Assembly: GCF_002368095.1 (NCBI RefSeq)
Contig: NZ_AP018227.1
Location: 8,234,308-8,298,307 of the forward strand
Length of the DNA stretch: 64,000 bases
Source of the DNA: Calothrix parasitica NIES-267
GTDB taxonomy: Bacteria > Cyanobacteriota > Cyanobacteriia > Cyanobacteriales > Nostocaceae
Direction: 5' to 3'
The notes below the pieces were generated by a model. The model was given only the letters and a program-made list of their open reading frames with translations. It ran no database searches and was not told the DNA's origin. The position numbers and the translations under genes are program-made. Position 1 is the stretch's first letter. The number at the start of each line of letters is the position of its first letter. Shown one piece after another: positions 43,301 to 51,459 of the stretch.

Positions 43301-44017
43301 TTTGAATATCGCGATGGCAATCAAGGAAACAACACAGTAATTACCGCAGCAGCAGCTGGTAAAATTTCATCAGCATTAACAGCAGCAGTACGGTACAAAC
43401 AAGCCGGTGGAGCAAATCAACTATTAGAAGGGTTAGCAGATACAGCAAATCTTCGTATCGGTCTAGCCTATCGCGACCCTAAAAGCGACAAATTAAACGC
43501 TTTACTTAAATACGAATATCGACAAAATCCTTCCACAACACCCGACACCTTATTATTCGGAAGTGGTAACGGTTCCATCGACCATTTATTTTCAGCAGAA
43601 GCAATTTACGCACCTAGTTGGAGATGGGAGCTTTATGGTAAATACGCTTTCCGCGATAGCAATAGTTATTTAGCAAATGATTTTACAGCTAACAGCAATA
43701 TTAATCTTGCACAACTTAGAGCCAACTATCAATTAGGTTATCGTACCGACTTAGCAGTTGAAGGACGTTGGATTGGTCAACTAACACAGGATTACAGCGA
43801 ATTTGGAGTAGCAGTAGAAGCTGGATATTATTTAACTCCTGATTTTCGGATTGGAGTCGGTTATGCATTCGGAAGTGCAGACGACAGAGACTTTACCGGA
43901 TACCGTTCCGTTGGGGGGCCATACCTGAATATTAACTTCAAAGTCAACGAATTATTCGGTGGATTCGGAAGACAAAAAGTAGCACCACCACAGGAGCAAG
44001 AATCGGTTCGATTTTAG
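40394..44017 (+). CDS. Large outer-membrane beta-barrel protein with Ig-like N-terminal domains
   Basis: A protein of about 1207 residues. A signal peptide ends near NVSAQ. Two Ig-like domains follow: VSIITPQAGTINTANTNVSI up to the KVFVEEQ segment, then an invasin-type Big_1-like stretch with ILDFKGRITGKDGKLVS-like sequence (NLDFKGRITGKDGKLVSKNT). From about residue 330 to the end the pattern of alternating aromatic strands fits a very large barrel, including YRGADYEIDYDRGTILFRRP, and the protein ends in F (QESVRF), the usual barrel signal. I chose the ATG at 40394; the longer frame would overlap the upstream gene. I see no TonB box. The exact family is unknown to me. Confidence 0.75.
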   Translation: MKYFSLNKRSLILTTFSAAMVFPIVNVSAQNIINSQVLDNSDFREVNLAVDDSKALFSSVVAQSPELIRDKVIIQTGKGVESNSNSGKKSSNIDLEELKQRKQSSSTPSSIANQVSIITPQAGTINTANTNVSIQHHPSAKVKVKINGKPIDKDISSYTHKDEEQKLYTKIWYNVPLSEGENTITAKTKKGNPVSVKVFVEEQKAKISINPVGKSRIPADGRSNLDFKGRITGKDGKLVSKNTIVTLSSNAGKFIGADYKQDAPGFQVLARGGEFKASLQAGLEARSVKVNAIIYDKNRSARLGSGAVSYVEFVTNLRPSLATGVVNLRIGAGGTDYYGGFRDFLNPDEIDKDTVVDLDAAVFATGKIGEWLFTGAYNSERPLNQDCNGDNRLFGGIQSCEKQYPVYGDDSTVTNTAPSIDSVYARIERTPNVRGAEPDYFMWGDYNTQEFSRPSQLYSATTRQLHGFKGNFNLGNLQVTGLFANNIEGFQRDTITPDGTSGYYFVSRRLMVPGSESVFIETEEINRPGTVVKRKALYRGADYEIDYDRGTILFRRPVFATELNPFESTLVNRIVVTYQNEAGDDSQLYGGRLQLNLRDSKKNPDKTAFLGGSYLKEEQGIQDFELYGVDFYAPFKSGFILGEYARSQHETLNFGDVSGSAYRMEANGNIGRALKGKAYYRSVTENFANNATWSFAPGQTRYGADVAAKIGDSTSFQVGYDHEENFGLAPAERTQLVDLFNPQPLPTPGSQVDNSLTTVRAGIQQKIGESDIKFEYVNRSREDRVNNVFEGTASQLVSSLNVPLTEFLNFRAQNELNLEDSDPLYPNRTTLGLDWRLYPGVTMRLAHQFSDGGILRDNNITSLDTLVEHKFTEDTRISGRYSVLSGADGMSDQGSIGLNQRIRLAPGFKIDLGYERVLNNLFGSTATGVRFAQPYAVGQSASSLGLFEGSTYSIGMAYTDNPNFNANARFEYRDGNQGNNTVITAAAAGKISSALTAAVRYKQAGGANQLLEGLADTANLRIGLAYRDPKSDKLNALLKYEYRQNPSTTPDTLLFGSGNGSIDHLFSAEAIYAPSWRWELYGKYAFRDSNSYLANDFTANSNINLAQLRANYQLGYRTDLAVEGRWIGQLTQDYSEFGVAVEAGYYLTPDFRIGVGYAFGSADDRDFTGYRSVGGPYLNINFKVNELFGGFGRQKVAPPQEQESVRF

Positions 44018-44019
44018 AT

Positions 44020-44150
44020 TTTGGATTTTAGATTTTGGATTGGGGTTTAAGAGTTAGGAGTTATTAATCTTCTTGTCTCCTTTTCCCTCCTCTTCCCAAT
44101 CCCCAATTACCAATCCCCAATTCCCAATTCCCAATTCCCAACTTTCGATT
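44020..44150. repeat. Repeat array (ATTTTGGATTTTAGATTTTGG, then CCCAATTC units)
   Basis: Two kinds of short tandem units fill the gap between the barrel gene and the adhesin gene. Confidence 0.8.
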
Positions 44151-44157
44151 AGCAATT

Positions 44158-46776
44158 ATGAAATCATCTATTAAACCATTTAAATCTAAACTAAAATCAA
44201 AATTAATACGTAGTGTCGCTTTATTATTTACAACCTGTAGCTATCAAAGTTTGTTGTTAATAGGTGAAGCAAACTTTTCCCAAGTTTCGGCACAGGTTGC
44301 GCGGGTATGTGCGGTACCTGGTAAAGATGGGCCAGTAGATAATGTAACTGGAATTATTAATACATATTTTCCTGGAACCGCTGATGTTGCTGCTGGTTCT
44401 ACTACAATTCCTATTGGAACTCCTACAGGAGCAGCTACACCAATTGAAGCCGGTGATTTGCTGTTGGTGATTCAAATGCAAGGAGCGGATATAGATTCAA
44501 GCAATACTGATTCTTATGGGGATGGTGTTGCTGGTGGTTCAACTCCGCTTGGTTCTTTTGTTGCTCCAGATCCAACTGGTGCTAGCGGTAATCTAAACAA
44601 TGCTAACTTTATTGCTGGTAATTATGAATATGTCGTTGCTGAAGCTGTTAATGCTGGTTCGGTAACGATTCGAGGAACCAATGGAGGAGGACTGATTAAT
44701 TCTTATAGTAATGCTGCTTTCGGTACCCAAGGACAAAGAACTTATCAGGTAATCCGCGTACCACAATATTCTAGTGCAACTATAAATTCAGGACTGACAG
44801 CAAGTCGTTGGAATGGCTCAACTGGTGGTGTTTTAGTCTACGATGTTGCTGGTAATTTAAATTTAGGTGGTGCTAACGTCGATTTGAGTGGAAGAGGTTT
44901 CCGTGGTGGTGGTGGACGACAATTACAAGGTGAACCCGGTAATACAACTTTAGCTGAAACTGATTTCAGAAGTTCATCAACTCTTAATACTAACGGTTCT
45001 AAAGGTGAAGGTACTGCTGGTACACCAAGATTTAAATTTGACTCCGGAACCAATACTTTACAAGATACTGGTCCGGAAGGTTATCCAGATGGAGCATCGG
45101 GTCGCGGTGCTCCTGGAAACGCTGGTGGTGGTGGAACTGACGGTGACCCCCAAGGAGACTTTAGATTCCCTAACGGTGAAAACACCGGTGGTGGTGGTGG
45201 TGGTAATGGTGGTGGTGGTGGTTTGGGTGGTAGGAGTTTTAGCTCCCAAGAATATATCGGTGGTTTTGGTGGTGCAAGTTTTCCCGCTACAAACAATCGT
45301 CTGGTATTAGGAGGAGGAGGTGGTGCGGGTACCACTAATGATGATAGAAGTATACCTCTTCGTAATGGTTTAGCAAGTAGCGGTGCAGCAGGTGGTGGTA
45401 TGGCATTTATTCGTACTGGTACTGTTAGCGGTACTGGTAGTATTAATGCTGACGGCGCAAGTGCTTTTGATACTAGAGTAGATGGAGCCGGTGGTGGTGG
45501 GGCTGGTGGTAGTGTAGTAGTATCGGCTGTTAATAATAATCTTGCTGGTCTTACAGTAACCGCTAATGGTGGTACAGGCGGTAATGCACTAGCCCGAGAA
45601 CCTCACGGTCCCGGTGGTGGTGGTGGTGGTGGTGTAATTATTACTAGCCCCGGTGCAAATACTAGCGCTGTTGGTGGTACTTCAGGTCAAACAAGCGACC
45701 CTTTAGAACCTTTTGGTGCAACTGCTGGTAGTAATGGAACTACTTCTAATGTTGGTAATATTAATGGTGTTAGTTCCGGTGCAGAATGCTTACCACAATT
45801 AACTATTACTAAAACGACTTCTACTCCTGGTCCAATTATCAAACCCGGTCAAGCTACCTACACTGTTACAGTGGCCAATGCTCCAAATTTATCCGCAGCA
45901 ACTAACGTTAATATATCTGACCCTTTACCCAGCGGTTTCACTTTTGACGCTTCTGTAAATCCTACAATTACTTTAAATGGTGGTTCAACTCGTACCAGCA
46001 TTAGCAATCCACCAAATAATGCAACAGTAGCTACTTTTGGTACTTTTAATATTCCCAGCGGTGGTAGTGTTGCTATTACATTTACCAGCAATATTAGCGA
46101 AAACGTTCCCAACGGTGAATACAATAATCCAGCCACCGCTACTTATCTCGACCCAACTAGAACAACACCAGACGGAACCACCAATGTAAATTACGATGCT
46201 GCAACATTAGGTGAAGAAGTCTTAGTAGGTTCCACTGTTCCCACTGAACCCGAACGTTTACGGGGACTAAAAAGAATTACCAATGTATTCAGAAACGGAG
46301 TTCCTATCAGCGGAATTGATTTTAATTCTTTTCTTGATAATCCCAACGACCCCATCGACAATTTACCCAGTTGGTTTCAACTTTCACCGGTGGGAATATT
46401 CAATATTAGTCCGCAATTACCCTTACAAACAGGTGACGAAGTTGAATACACAATGTATTTCCTTGCTGATGGAAATCGACCAGTTGAAAACGTCAGATTT
46501 TGCGACCCGATTCCTCAAGGAACTACTTTCGTTCCCGATAGTTTTGGTTCCGGTAACGGCATTTCTATAAATTTATCAAATACAGTTACAGCTAATACTA
46601 ATAGCGATGATGGAGATAACGGTAGCTTTTTCGCTCCTGGTTCTCAGCTTCCAGCCAATAATTTCTGTCCCAATCAAGATAATCCCACTGGTGCAGTAAT
46701 TGGAAATCTCGGAACTATTAATCATACTTTGGGTACGAATTTTGGTTTTGTTCGGTTTCGAGTGAGAGTGGAATAA
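44158..46776 (+). CDS. Glycine-rich secreted adhesin with DUF11 domain
   Basis: A protein of 872 residues. A signal peptide is followed by an N-terminal domain (GIINTYFPGTADVAAGSTTI, then LLLVIQMQGADIDSSN), a long glycine-rich part with runs such as GGGGGGNGGGGGLGG around residues 340-360, a DUF11 domain (about 545-660: LPQLTITKTTSTPGPIIKPG, with TVTVANAPNL), and a C-terminal domain resembling a second DUF11-type fold (FCDPIPQGTTF). It ends without a sorting signal or aromatic barrel end. It is most likely cell-surface or extracellular. It follows the barrel gene by 140 repeat-filled bases. Confidence 0.78.
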   Translation: MKSSIKPFKSKLKSKLIRSVALLFTTCSYQSLLLIGEANFSQVSAQVARVCAVPGKDGPVDNVTGIINTYFPGTADVAAGSTTIPIGTPTGAATPIEAGDLLLVIQMQGADIDSSNTDSYGDGVAGGSTPLGSFVAPDPTGASGNLNNANFIAGNYEYVVAEAVNAGSVTIRGTNGGGLINSYSNAAFGTQGQRTYQVIRVPQYSSATINSGLTASRWNGSTGGVLVYDVAGNLNLGGANVDLSGRGFRGGGGRQLQGEPGNTTLAETDFRSSSTLNTNGSKGEGTAGTPRFKFDSGTNTLQDTGPEGYPDGASGRGAPGNAGGGGTDGDPQGDFRFPNGENTGGGGGGNGGGGGLGGRSFSSQEYIGGFGGASFPATNNRLVLGGGGGAGTTNDDRSIPLRNGLASSGAAGGGMAFIRTGTVSGTGSINADGASAFDTRVDGAGGGGAGGSVVVSAVNNNLAGLTVTANGGTGGNALAREPHGPGGGGGGGVIITSPGANTSAVGGTSGQTSDPLEPFGATAGSNGTTSNVGNINGVSSGAECLPQLTITKTTSTPGPIIKPGQATYTVTVANAPNLSAATNVNISDPLPSGFTFDASVNPTITLNGGSTRTSISNPPNNATVATFGTFNIPSGGSVAITFTSNISENVPNGEYNNPATATYLDPTRTTPDGTTNVNYDAATLGEEVLVGSTVPTEPERLRGLKRITNVFRNGVPISGIDFNSFLDNPNDPIDNLPSWFQLSPVGIFNISPQLPLQTGDEVEYTMYFLADGNRPVENVRFCDPIPQGTTFVPDSFGSGNGISINLSNTVTANTNSDDGDNGSFFAPGSQLPANNFCPNQDNPTGAVIGNLGTINHTLGTNFGFVRFRVRVE

Positions 46777-46839
46777 TTCTTCTAGGGAATAGAGAAAAAG
46801 CCGTTACTCACGCTTTGTAGTAAACATAAAACTTACGTA

Positions 46840-46862
46840 GAGACGTAGCAATGCTACGTCTC
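46840..46862. repeat. GAGACGT palindrome, copy 5
   Basis: Perfect 11-base arms GAGACGTAGCA and TGCTACGTCTC flank one A. Confidence 0.85.
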
Positions 46863-46979
46863 TTTCAATGTGAAATCATATTTTCGTGTTTCTATTACCC
46901 AACACCAATTATTTTTATAAATTTTTGCGAAAAATGGGAAAAATAAACTTGTTCGTCTATTATCTCCGAGCAGACTACC

Positions 46980-48686
46980 GTGGAATTTTTCTCGAAAGCT
47001 CTTAAAGTGTTGGTAAAAATCAAGAAACCCGGTTGTTCCAAAAAACCGGGTTTCTCAACACCTCGATTGTTTAGAAAACGAATAAATTTATTATATTTAT
47101 TTTTACTAATTTTCCCCCTAACTTCTTGTCAGCAATCAAGGTCAAATAACACAACTTTAAAACCGCTTCCACAAGATTCATCAATACAAGTTTATTTTAA
47201 TCATTCTCAAACTTCTGAATATCAAGAACCTTATCGCGATAAAATCCGTAAGGGTGATAATCTAGAAAAAATAATTATTGAAGCAATTAATCAAGCTGAA
47301 TCTACGATAGATATTGCAGTACAAGAATTACGTTTACCTTTAATTGCTCAAGCATTAGCTAAAAAGCATCAAGCAGGAATCAAAATTAGAATAATTTTAG
47401 AAAATAACTATAGCCGTCCTTGGAGTGATTTTACATCCGATGAATTAATTAAACTAACAAAACGAGAACAGCAAAAGCATTTAGAATTTATCAAATTTGT
47501 CGATATTAATGAAGATGGTAGAGCATCTGATACAGAAATTAATCAACGAGACGCTTTGAAAATAATTCAAAATGCCAAAATTCCTTTAATAGACGATACC
47601 GCTGATGGTTCTAAAGGTAGCGGTTTGATGCATCATAAATTTATAGTTATCGATAATCGCTTTGTAATTGTCACTTCCGCGAATTTTACATTATCCGGGA
47701 TTCACGGCGATTATGATAATTATGACAGTTTGGGCAACGTCAATAATTTAATCAAAATCGATAGCGTTGAATTAGCTGATATCTTTACAGAAGAGTTTAA
47801 TATCATGTGGGGTGATGGAGTCGGAGGTAAATTTGATAGTAAATTCGGCTTACAAAAACCTCGACGAGATTTTCAACAAGTTATTTTTGGTAATAATAAG
47901 GTAACAGTAAATTTTTCTCCTACTTCTCCTACGAAACTTTGGATTAACAGCAGTAACGGATTAATTGGTAAAACATTAAAATCGGCAGAAAAGTCTATTG
48001 ATTCAGCACTATTTGTATTTTCAGCCCAGCGTTTGAGCAATATTCTCGAAACACGTCACGAACAAAAGGTGAAAATAAGAACCGTTATAGAACCAGATTT
48101 TGCTTATCGTTTCTACAGTGAAGGTTTGGATATGACTGGTGTTGCTTTGAGCAATAAATGTAAATACGAACTCAATAATCAACCTTGGGAAAATCCAATT
48201 AATACTACAGGAGTACCTTTATTAACTAGCGGTGATTTATTGCATCATAAATATGCTGTTATTGATAAAAAGACAGTGATTACAGGTTCTCATAATTGGA
48301 CGGAAGCTGCAAATACTAAGAATGATGAAACGGTTTTAGTGATTGAGAACTCTAAAATTGCGGCTCATTATGCGAGGGAATTTGAAAGACTTTATGTTAA
48401 TGCTGAATTTGGGATTCCTAGAAGGATTAAGAAGAAAATTGAGCAGGAAGAAAATGTTTGTGGGGAAATTAAAGCTCCATCGACTTTTGCAGAAAAAGGA
48501 ATTGTTGATATTAATACAGCTACGGTGGAAGAATTAGTAACTCTTCCTGGGGTGGGAAAGAAGTTAGCGGAGCGGATTGTTAAAGCACGTCGGGAGAAGC
48601 GTTTTGATTCTTTGGAAGATTTGGAGAGGGTGAAGGGGATTGGGAAGAAGATGTTATTTAAGTTGGAGGGGAGGGTGAGTTTTTGA
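46980..48686 (+). CDS. Lipoprotein nuclease-like protein: phospholipase D domains plus helix-hairpin-helix
   Basis: A protein with two phospholipase-D HKD motifs (HHKFIVIDNRFVIVTSANF near residue 218 and HHKYAVIDKKTVITGSHNW near 420, numbered from 46980), so both halves of a PLD nuclease/phospholipase active site are intact. Inside the first half lies an EF-hand-like loop, DINEDGRASDTE (about 175-186). The C-terminus (about 508-568) is a ComEA-like helix-hairpin-helix: DINTATVEELVTLPGVGKKL and RVKGIGKKML. The signal ends LTSC (lipobox). From the listed GTG the signal would be 50 residues long and includes a repeat; a TTG at 47067 gives a normal lipoprotein signal and is the better start. It may bind and cut DNA outside the cell. 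Confidence 0.85.
   Translation: MEFFSKALKVLVKIKKPGCSKKPGFSTPRLFRKRINLLYLFLLIFPLTSCQQSRSNNTTLKPLPQDSSIQVYFNHSQTSEYQEPYRDKIRKGDNLEKIIIEAINQAESTIDIAVQELRLPLIAQALAKKHQAGIKIRIILENNYSRPWSDFTSDELIKLTKREQQKHLEFIKFVDINEDGRASDTEINQRDALKIIQNAKIPLIDDTADGSKGSGLMHHKFIVIDNRFVIVTSANFTLSGIHGDYDNYDSLGNVNNLIKIDSVELADIFTEEFNIMWGDGVGGKFDSKFGLQKPRRDFQQVIFGNNKVTVNFSPTSPTKLWINSSNGLIGKTLKSAEKSIDSALFVFSAQRLSNILETRHEQKVKIRTVIEPDFAYRFYSEGLDMTGVALSNKCKYELNNQPWENPINTTGVPLLTSGDLLHHKYAVIDKKTVITGSHNWTEAANTKNDETVLVIENSKIAAHYAREFERLYVNAEFGIPRRIKKKIEQEENVCGEIKAPSTFAEKGIVDINTATVEELVTLPGVGKKLAERIVKARREKRFDSLEDLERVKGIGKKMLFKLEGRVSF
47023..47055. repeat. AAACCCGGTT hairpin inside the PLD gene's 5' end
   Basis: Arms AGAAACCCGGTT and AACCGGGTTTCT flank nine bases. 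It is the same family as 22441 and 57851. It lies between the GTG at 46980 and the likely start at 47067. Confidence 0.8.
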
Positions 48687-48789
48687 GAAATTTATGTCTT
48701 TGCATGAAATTATTGTTTATCATTGCACTGTTTCACTCGCAATGACATTATGCAGTTTTTTATTCTTGGGCACGAGGAATTTTGTCACC

Positions 48790-51444
48790 TTACAAGTCAC
48801 AACGTGAGAGAAGATTTTTCACTTTCTCACCGGAAGTTACATCCTTCTCTACCCATTTAGGTAAGGTAAGGAAGCCTCCCCACGGTAGCCCCCCAGAGTA
48901 ACTTTTGGGGTTTTTGTTTACCAATTCAATGTAGTGATAGTACTTTATCCAATAGGGCTGTATTTTATTATTTTTTCTGTCACCGTACCACCCAAGTTCC
49001 CTAGCGAAACGCAAATATTTTTCCTCATCATTCTTATTCCAATCTCGTTTAACATCAAGCTTATTGTCTTTATTAAGCCAAATTTTCTTTTGCACGCTAA
49101 AACCAAAATTGTTATTTGAATTATCAACCCATAGCTTATTTATCTTTTGCAAGTCAGAACAGGGAAATTTCTCAATTTGGGAGATATCAAGATATCCTTC
49201 TTCTTCTCTATTAGCAATAAACAGCATTAGTGTGTCAGTTGTCTCATCTGCTGCTTTCCAATTTTCTGATTTTAAATAGTGTTTTAATCTGGTATAAAAG
49301 TGTTGCTTGAGAGACTTTTCAACCTCTTCATTCGGATTTGATTGTAACTCAATTAATCCTCTATGAACTGATTCAATATTTTTAGCTGTAATAATTTTAT
49401 TCTTTTCAAAAGGATTAGTTCTAATAGGATATTCTTTTAGAGTGTTATATGCTTGAGTATAAGCATCTATTGCTTGTTTTTTTGATTTGTTAGCAAGCAA
49501 TTTTCCGCGATTAGCTTTTACTAAAAATTTAATTTGCAATCCTTCAGCAGAGCTAATATTATTTCCTTGTTTGTTTAAATTATTCAGGCTTTCATTAATT
49601 TTTGCTTCAGCTAGTGTTTGATATTCAAGATTTTTATCTTTTTGTTGCCTTACTAGATTTTGATAGGCTTGGGACATAGCAACCAATAACATTGCTTGTT
49701 TTAGATTATGGTCATTTACTCTAAAGGATAAACCAGCTTGTCTTAAAGCTTCATCTGACTCAGCAGTGAGATTTTCATTGCGTAACTCTCCGGCTAATTT
49801 AGATAGTTCTCTAACAATTTCAATATCCTTCTTTGTGGAAGCAAGTTCATTTTCTAATTTTTCTGTTTGTTGTCGTGCTTCTTTTTCTTTTTGAATAGCT
49901 AAGTTAGTATTTTTTTGTGCGTTTAATGCTTTATCCCCTACTATTGCTGCAAATGTAACTGAAACGAATGCTCCCAACACAGCCATAAATAAAGCACAAC
50001 TTCCAATAATAATCTTCCGATTAGCTTTTCTATTAGCTTCACTCAACATTTTATTTCTATCTTCAGCGGCTTTTCTATCTTGCTTTTCCCTCTCTAATTC
50101 TGCGGTTTTATTTCTGAAAGCTATATCTTTTTCTCTACTAGCTGCTAAAAACTGTTTGTCTTGAAAGCTTAAATCTTTATCTTTCGCCCATTTTTCCGCA
50201 CTTTCTAAAGCTTTTCCTCGTAAAAGTCGTGATTTATCAGTACATCCAGAAGCAACCCAAGCACGAAAAGCTTCCGAATAAGGACGTAAATTCTTTAACT
50301 GAGCTTCAACCCAATTCTGATTAAAGACTTGTTGATAAATTCGGTTATGAGTCCTTAACTTATTTTGTTTTTGAACAACTAAACCAGATAATATTAATTC
50401 ACTCACTTCAAGATTTTTCTTAGCAGTAATCTCTCTGTTCTGTTGAATCTGCTGGTACAATTCCAACAAATATCCCGCTTTCTGCTCCGACGATAGAATT
50501 CTATCTCTGATAGTTCGTAAATGCTCTGGATCATCCTGGGATTCCCAATTTTCAATAATCCTTGATTTTACAACCTGCTTTACAGAACCGGGATTATCTT
50601 TCTTCGATTCTTCAAGCATAAAATTACATAACTTTTGAGTCAGAAATGGTTGCCCTCCCGTCCAATTTAATATTTCTTCTACTACCCTTTGAGGATTATT
50701 AAATCTACCTTCTAATCCGTTTATTAAGGGTTTAACTTCATCCATTTGGAAACCATTTAATTCTATTGCTTCCCCGATATTAAAAGGAGTTTGGCTTTTA
50801 TCTGTAATCAAGTCACCAGGAGTTGCTACCCCTAATAAAGCAAAAGTTAACCTTTGAAAAATCGGATTATCAACCCGTTGATTGTGAAAAAAGCGAATTA
50901 GCGCAAAAAAATCATCTAAGGAAAAATCTTGACTCAGAACCTTATCAATTTCATCTACAAAAATGACTATTGGTTGCTGAATCTTTGCTAATAAAACCTT
51001 TTCAATAAATAAACTTAAACATTGCACTGGTGAAAGAATAGTTTGATGTTTTTCCCACCATTCCTGCCAATCAAAATCAAATTTATCTTCTAAATGACAG
51101 CTTTCTGATAAATTGTAAACAATTCCTCCATACCACTGTTGTTGACTTACCCTGCCAATTCCTGTCAAATCAATTGCAGCACAGAGAGTCCCTTCTTGTT
51201 GTAACCGCTGCATAGTCTGCACCCGTAAACTAGATTTACCCATCTGTCGGGAGTTAAGGACATAACAAAATTTACCAGCCTGCAATTTTTGATAAAATTT
51301 TTTGTCTGCTTTTCGCTGTATATAGCTAGGAGCGTCAACTGGGAGGCTGGCGCCTATTTGATAGAAATTGGAAGTGTTTGCTGTCATAGTGTTTGCGGTT
51401 GTGCTGTCTTCGCTTTTGTCATAGTTTTTGGCGCTAAAGTGCAA
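48790..51444 (-). CDS. Membrane-anchored AAA-like NTPase (AAA_35 type), conflict-system protein
   Basis: A protein of 884 residues. An AAA-like domain fills the first ~390 residues: Walker A NSRQMGKSSL (K70), Walker B IVIFVDEIDKVL (D164/E165), and the later GGQPFLTQKLCNFML. The linker EAFRAWVASG, SRLLRGKALESAEKWAKD and FLAASRE leads to a charged helix and one membrane segment (about 478-502). In many cyanobacterial relatives this linker is followed by WD40 repeats. Here they are replaced by a long coiled coil and a helical, TPR-like region, and then an unfamiliar end. It starts 15 bases after the CHAT gene stop, so it is the second gene of that operon. Confidence 0.82.
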   Translation of the reverse strand: MHFSAKNYDKSEDSTTANTMTANTSNFYQIGASLPVDAPSYIQRKADKKFYQKLQAGKFCYVLNSRQMGKSSLRVQTMQRLQQEGTLCAAIDLTGIGRVSQQQWYGGIVYNLSESCHLEDKFDFDWQEWWEKHQTILSPVQCLSLFIEKVLLAKIQQPIVIFVDEIDKVLSQDFSLDDFFALIRFFHNQRVDNPIFQRLTFALLGVATPGDLITDKSQTPFNIGEAIELNGFQMDEVKPLINGLEGRFNNPQRVVEEILNWTGGQPFLTQKLCNFMLEESKKDNPGSVKQVVKSRIIENWESQDDPEHLRTIRDRILSSEQKAGYLLELYQQIQQNREITAKKNLEVSELILSGLVVQKQNKLRTHNRIYQQVFNQNWVEAQLKNLRPYSEAFRAWVASGCTDKSRLLRGKALESAEKWAKDKDLSFQDKQFLAASREKDIAFRNKTAELEREKQDRKAAEDRNKMLSEANRKANRKIIIGSCALFMAVLGAFVSVTFAAIVGDKALNAQKNTNLAIQKEKEARQQTEKLENELASTKKDIEIVRELSKLAGELRNENLTAESDEALRQAGLSFRVNDHNLKQAMLLVAMSQAYQNLVRQQKDKNLEYQTLAEAKINESLNNLNKQGNNISSAEGLQIKFLVKANRGKLLANKSKKQAIDAYTQAYNTLKEYPIRTNPFEKNKIITAKNIESVHRGLIELQSNPNEEVEKSLKQHFYTRLKHYLKSENWKAADETTDTLMLFIANREEEGYLDISQIEKFPCSDLQKINKLWVDNSNNNFGFSVQKKIWLNKDNKLDVKRDWNKNDEEKYLRFARELGWYGDRKNNKIQPYWIKYYHYIELVNKNPKSYSGGLPWGGFLTLPKWVEKDVTSGEKVKNLLSRCDL

Positions 51445-51459
51445 CTACGAACGAGATTT

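Noticed and set aside
45005-45335. Valine- and proline-rich frames inside the adhesin gene
   Set aside because: They are other-frame readings of the glycine-codon runs.
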